NCBI GenBank assembly: GCA_021782365.1 | Contig: JAJXVB010000001.1 | Coordinates: forward strand, 124,001 to 188,000 | Direction: 5' to 3' | DNA from: Pseudomonadota bacterium | Lineage (GTDB): Bacteria; Pseudomonadota; Gammaproteobacteria; Burkholderiales; Gallionellaceae | DNA: 64,000 nt | In this document: one piece after another, positions 61,094 to 64,000 of the stretch | Position numbering within the stretch: position 1 is the stretch's first letter | Layout: each line of letters starts with the position of its first letter | Program-made: the position numbers and the translations under genes | The notes under the pieces: model-generated | What the model saw: the letters and a program-made list of their open reading frames with translations, nothing else | Told to the model about the DNA's origin: nothing | Database searches by the model: none

Positions 61094-61402
61094 CTACACC
61101 GTCCCTGCCTGAACCTGGGTGCGCATGTAGAATATCCTCATGTTCCTGTCGCGCAGCACGGCAAGCAGCCTCTCCGCATGTTCGTCGTCGACGATGAATT
61201 CGACCTTGACCGGCAGCTCTCCGGCAAGCTCGAAGAAGCTTTCCTCGTGCATCTTGCCGTGGCGGCCGTAGCCTGCGATCGCGCGGAAGGCGGAACCTCC
61301 CGCGATGCCGAGCGCCTTTGCCTCATCTAGCAGCCATTCGTATAAAAGTTTTCCCGAATGATGCTGCTTTTCGGACACATAGAAATCCAGCATGTTCATC
61401 AT
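61094..61402 (-). CDS. DUF190 protein
   Basis: 102 residues from the first of two tandem ATGs at 61402, after GGGGGGC; the longer frame upstream is a shadow of crcB. The [18 protein letters not shown] and [20 protein letters not shown] segments are the DUF190 signature. This PII-like small protein often sits beside crcB, and the two genes overlap here. It may regulate fluoride export; evidence is context only. Confidence 0.9.
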   Translation of the reverse strand: MMNMLDFYVSEKQHHSGKLLYEWLLDEAKALGIAGGSAFRAIAGYGRHGKMHEESFFELAGELPVKVEFIVDDEHAERLLAVLRDRNMRIFYMRTQVQAGTV

Positions 61403-61785
61403 TGCCCCCCGTGCAGATATTTGTATGTCTGTATGCCAAGCACCGTCATCGCAAGCGAACCGCCGAGATGGGCCGCGATGATGGCAGCGCCCCACGCATA
61501 CTGCTCGCGCAGCAACAGCGTCACCGTCTCGGCGGAAAAGGTCGAAAAGGTCGTGAGCCCGCCCAGGAATCCCGTGATGATGAGCAGTCTCCATTCCGGA
61601 GGCAGGCCGGAATGCTGCGTGAAAAAGGAAATCGATATGCCGATCAGGTATCCGCCCAGGAGATTCGCGGCCAGCGTGCCCATCGGCAGCGTCGGAAAAA
61701 CCGGATTCAGCCAGAGCCCGAGCCCCCAGCGCAGCGATGCTCCAAGAGCGGCCCCAAAACTTATGGCCAACAGTGAATTCAGCAT
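61399..61785 (-). CDS. crcB: Fluoride channel CrcB/Fluc
   Basis: 128 residues with four membrane helices: [28 protein letters not shown] (with the channel Asn), and [16 protein letters not shown] (the TTFSTF phenylalanine box). It exports fluoride as a dual-topology dimer. It overlaps DUF190 downstream. The 33-nt gap to the upstream gene is too short for a fluoride riboswitch, so expression must depend on a promoter further upstream. Confidence 0.95.
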   Translation of the reverse strand: MLNSLLAISFGAALGASLRWGLGLWLNPVFPTLPMGTLAANLLGGYLIGISISFFTQHSGLPPEWRLLIITGFLGGLTTFSTFSAETVTLLLREQYAWGAAIIAAHLGGSLAMTVLGIQTYKYLHGGQ

Positions 61786-61818
61786 GAATGCTCTCTCTTG
61801 ATGGATTTGACCCGCATT

Positions 61819-63021
61819 CTACCTGACCACCCTGACCTGTGCGAAGCCGCCATGAGGGGTTCTGAAATTGGTCGCCTGCCCCTGATAGAGGCGCGCCGCG
61901 ACGAGTTGTATCCTTCCCTCGTACACATAGCAGCGCACGTCATATTTCAAGGAAACACCCTCCGCCACGCAGCGCTCTCCAGGCTGAGCGATCCGCTGCG
62001 CGATGTAGTCCGAATCCAGTATCTCGCCGAACACCCGGCGGGTCAGCTTGTCGCCCCGGTATGCGCCTTTGCTTCCATAACCGCTGCAGGGCTTGAAGAA
62101 CAATTCCTTGCGGTGCTCCCACAAGTATTCCTCCGCCTCCTTTTTCACGACGAAGGAATGGGGTATACCCTTTTTCAATATGCCGATATCGGAATCCAGA
62201 AAATTCATGCGCTTGAGCTCCTCCGCATCGGTCAGGCGCACGAGATTGCGCTTGTCCGCATAGCGCGCATAGTGCGATGGATCCGGGGTCAGCACGAGAT
62301 CGTCTTCCTTCCAGGCCTGAAGAATGGCGGGATATCTCTCGAGAGAAAAATCGGTCAGACGATTGTAGACCATGTCGACCTTCTGCTTTCCCACATAAAG
62401 CCCGTCGTCTCGTTTTTGAAGCAGGGAGGGATCGAGGATCAGCGTCCTGATGCCCGCCCTCTCGAAGAGCCGCAGCGCGTAAAGAAATTCCGGATAGAGG
62501 TACTGGCCCTCCGGCTGCTCGTCGACGATGGCGATGCAGGAAAGCGGCTGATAGCCGCGCTTCAGGCGCCATTCGTTTTTGAACATGTCGATGAACACGC
62601 GCTCCAGGTTGGGTTCGGACACCGCGATTCCCGGCAGTTCGCGCTGCTCGGTCTTCACCAGCGCATTCAGGAATGCCCCTCCCGCATTGGTGTTGATCTC
62701 GATCAGATGCGCGCCTTCGCTGTTCAGATGAAAGTCGTAGCCGTAGAAGACGCCGCTGGCATTCCTGAAGCCGGGCCTGATGTCGATCTCTGGAGGCCCT
62801 CCCCATGCTTCGCTTGCCATCACCCGGTTCGCCGCGGCGATCACCTCGGTCATCTGCTGCAAGCCTTCATGGCTCACGTAGACCGGCACCCTCGCGAAAA
62901 GATGCGGGCAGCGCTCCGTGACCAGCGCATACCAGGCATCCCCCTGCGTTCTCAAGTTCGCCTCTATGCCCTGCAGCCTGCCCGAGCGGCAATCCGCATT
63001 GAGCCTTTCCGCCTCTTTCAT
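61819..63021 (-). CDS. ATP-grasp-like protein, possibly circularly permuted
   Basis: 400 residues, no signal peptide. An Mg-ligand-like segment HLIEINTNAGGAFLNAL occurs early (about 104-121), where classical ATP-grasp enzymes have it late. A Lys/Gly-rich loop FFKPCSGYGSKGAYRG (about 318) and DVRCYVYEGRIQLVAARLY come late. That order suggests a permuted ATP-grasp fold, as in some peptide or amide ligases. I do not know the exact family. It follows the thiolase gene by 22 nt and may share its transcript. Confidence 0.65.
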   Translation of the reverse strand: MKEAERLNADCRSGRLQGIEANLRTQGDAWYALVTERCPHLFARVPVYVSHEGLQQMTEVIAAANRVMASEAWGGPPEIDIRPGFRNASGVFYGYDFHLNSEGAHLIEINTNAGGAFLNALVKTEQRELPGIAVSEPNLERVFIDMFKNEWRLKRGYQPLSCIAIVDEQPEGQYLYPEFLYALRLFERAGIRTLILDPSLLQKRDDGLYVGKQKVDMVYNRLTDFSLERYPAILQAWKEDDLVLTPDPSHYARYADKRNLVRLTDAEELKRMNFLDSDIGILKKGIPHSFVVKKEAEEYLWEHRKELFFKPCSGYGSKGAYRGDKLTRRVFGEILDSDYIAQRIAQPGERCVAEGVSLKYDVRCYVYEGRIQLVAARLYQGQATNFRTPHGGFAQVRVVR

Positions 63022-63043
63022 TATTCCCGCCTCGCAAACCGCA

Positions 63044-64000
63044 TCACAATGCCTCGAATATTCCCGCAGCGCCCATGCCCGTGCCTATGCACATCGTCAC
63101 CATGCCGTATCTCTGCTTACGCCTCCTGAGCCCGTGCAGCAATGTTGCTGTGCGTATCGCGCCTGTCGCACCCAAGGGATGGCCAAGCGCGATCGCGCCT
63201 CCCAGCGGGTTCACTATTTCAGGGTCGAGATGCATCTCGCGCATCACCGCAAGCGTCTGCGCCGCGAAGGCTTCGTTGAGTTCTATCCAGCTCATGTCGT
63301 CTAGCCTCAAGCCGGTTTTTTCAAGCGCGCGCTGGATCGCCTCTACAGGCCCTATGCCCATGATCTCGGGAGGAACTCCGACTACGGAATAGCCTAAAAA
63401 TTTTCCGATGGGCTCGAGATTGTAGCGCTTCAACGCATCTTCGGAACAAAGAAGAACCGCGCCCGCGCCGTCCGACATCTGCGAGCTGTTTCCCGCGGTC
63501 ACCGAACCGTTCTGCGCGAACACGGCCTTGAGTTTTCCCAGCGCCTCCATCGAAGTGTCGGAACGCGGTCCTTCGTCCTGGGCTGCGATGCGCTCGCTTG
63601 AAAATATGCCTCTGCCATCCAGGTCTGCGGTCCGCTCGACGATCGCATAGGGCGAGATCTCCTTTTCGAACTCGCCGTTGTTGATGGCTGAAAGCGCGCG
63701 CAGATGGCTTTTGAGCGCATAGGCGTCCTGATCCTCGCGCGACACATTCCATCTCTCGGCAACCCTCTCCGCGGTCAACCCCATGCCATAGGCGATCGCG
63801 CATTCTCGCTCGAATATCTCGGGATTGAATGCGACCTTGTTGCCCATCATCGGCACCATGCTCATGCTCTCGACTCCCGCCGCGAGCACCACATCCGCTT
63901 CGCCCAGACGCACCCTGTCCGCGGCCAGCGCTACCGCCTGGAGGCCGGATGCGCAGAAGCGGTTCACCGTGAAGCCCGGCACGCTTTCCGGAAGCCCGGC
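63044..64000 (-). CDS. Thiolase (acetyl-CoA acyltransferase), 5' end beyond the window edge
   Basis: 318 residues visible; the frame stays open through the right edge (AGLPESVPGFTVNRFCASGL), so the true start is outside. Catalytic Cys in NRFCASGLQAV, His in IALGHPLGATGAIR and the second Cys in MCIGTGMGAAGIF are all present. It either cleaves 3-ketoacyl-CoA or condenses two acetyl-CoA. The ESMSMVPMMG segment fits the FadA/FadI-like group. A fatty-acid oxidation partner (FadB type) may lie further right. Confidence 0.93.
   Translation of the reverse strand, partial: AGLPESVPGFTVNRFCASGLQAVALAADRVRLGEADVVLAAGVESMSMVPMMGNKVAFNPEIFERECAIAYGMGLTAERVAERWNVSREDQDAYALKSHLRALSAINNGEFEKEISPYAIVERTADLDGRGIFSSERIAAQDEGPRSDTSMEALGKLKAVFAQNGSVTAGNSSQMSDGAGAVLLCSEDALKRYNLEPIGKFLGYSVVGVPPEIMGIGPVEAIQRALEKTGLRLDDMSWIELNEAFAAQTLAVMREMHLDPEIVNPLGGAIALGHPLGATGAIRTATLLHGLRRRKQRYGMVTMCIGTGMGAAGIFEAL

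Noticed and set aside
61786-61818. Fluoride riboswitch before crcB
   Set aside because: The gap is only 33 nt, too short for the known fluoride aptamer with its expression platform.
1-64000. CRISPR arrays, rRNA genes, prophage or intact insertion sequences
   Set aside because: No regular direct-repeat arrays, rRNA-like segments, phage structural genes or transposase genes were found on either strand.

Overview
The window looks like a chromosomal segment of a moderately GC-rich betaproteobacterium. The evidence is the paired cyanophycin synthetases with an adjacent DUF1854 protein, the cytochrome c'-like protein, and RmuC, TypA and the zwf-glk-pgl-gnd-glgP-glgA cluster in a proteobacterial style. 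I lean towards Nitrosomonadales/Gallionellaceae-like bacteria, but that placement is inference and no rRNA is present to settle it. Two tRNA genes, Lys(CTT) and Thr(CGT), were read directly from the sequence.

Layout. 1-1683: a membrane PAS-PAS-GGDEF protein cut by the left edge. 1775-10650: cyanophycin locus, with a leftward operon (cphA', cphA, SpoU-type RNA methylase, cytochrome c'-like protein) and a divergent ABC exporter plus DUF1854 protein. 10688-13641: MarR-EmrA-EmrB-type drug efflux operon. 13645-21858: heavy-metal-type RND efflux operon (OMF, adaptor, pump) divergent from an OmpR/QseC-type two-component pair. 21846-27013: porin, diguanylate cyclase, tRNA-Lys with its promoter and terminator, and two odd low-complexity proteins. 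27070-35265: one leftward operon for glycogen breakdown and synthesis and the oxidative pentose phosphate pathway. 35327-43177: rmuC, typA, an adhesin-E-like protein, a small lipoprotein, a BarA-like hybrid kinase and a lone receiver. 43315-47646: tRNA-Thr followed by a MacAB-like exporter with two separate permeases. 47714-53542: aminotransferase with a relic duplicate of its 3' end, a membrane cyclic-nucleotide-binding protein, an HD-GYP protein and small accessory genes. 53543-58704: an accessory island. 58906-64000: DedA, dienelactone hydrolase, MBL-fold enzyme, DUF190, CrcB, an ATP-grasp-like protein and a thiolase cut by the right edge.

The most unusual part is about 54.4-58.7 kb. I read at least three good integron attC sites there (55501-55560, 56286-56355, 57105-57176) and one decayed site (54909-54980). 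All face the minus strand and each follows a minus-strand gene, with no integrase in the window. The cassettes hold a reverse transcriptase with a YRDD motif that resembles Abi/DRT defence enzymes, an unrecognised 252-residue protein whose ORF runs from the R' core of one attC to the R'' core of the next, a disrupted cassette gene, and small NTF2-like and GFA-like proteins. A roughly 560-bp module with 22-bp inverted repeat ends, carrying a DUF4440 gene, has inserted into one cassette. Related copies of its GGGGTCAGGTCTCACA end occur elsewhere in the island.

How the parts work together: cyanophycin (nitrogen and carbon) and glycogen (carbon) genes point to a cell that stores reserves, with glucokinase and the pentose phosphate enzymes turning glycogen glucose into NADPH. 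Several GGDEF, HD-GYP, hybrid-kinase and cAMP-binding proteins indicate strong second-messenger control. Three export systems (EmrAB, RND, MacAB-like) each have their own gene context.
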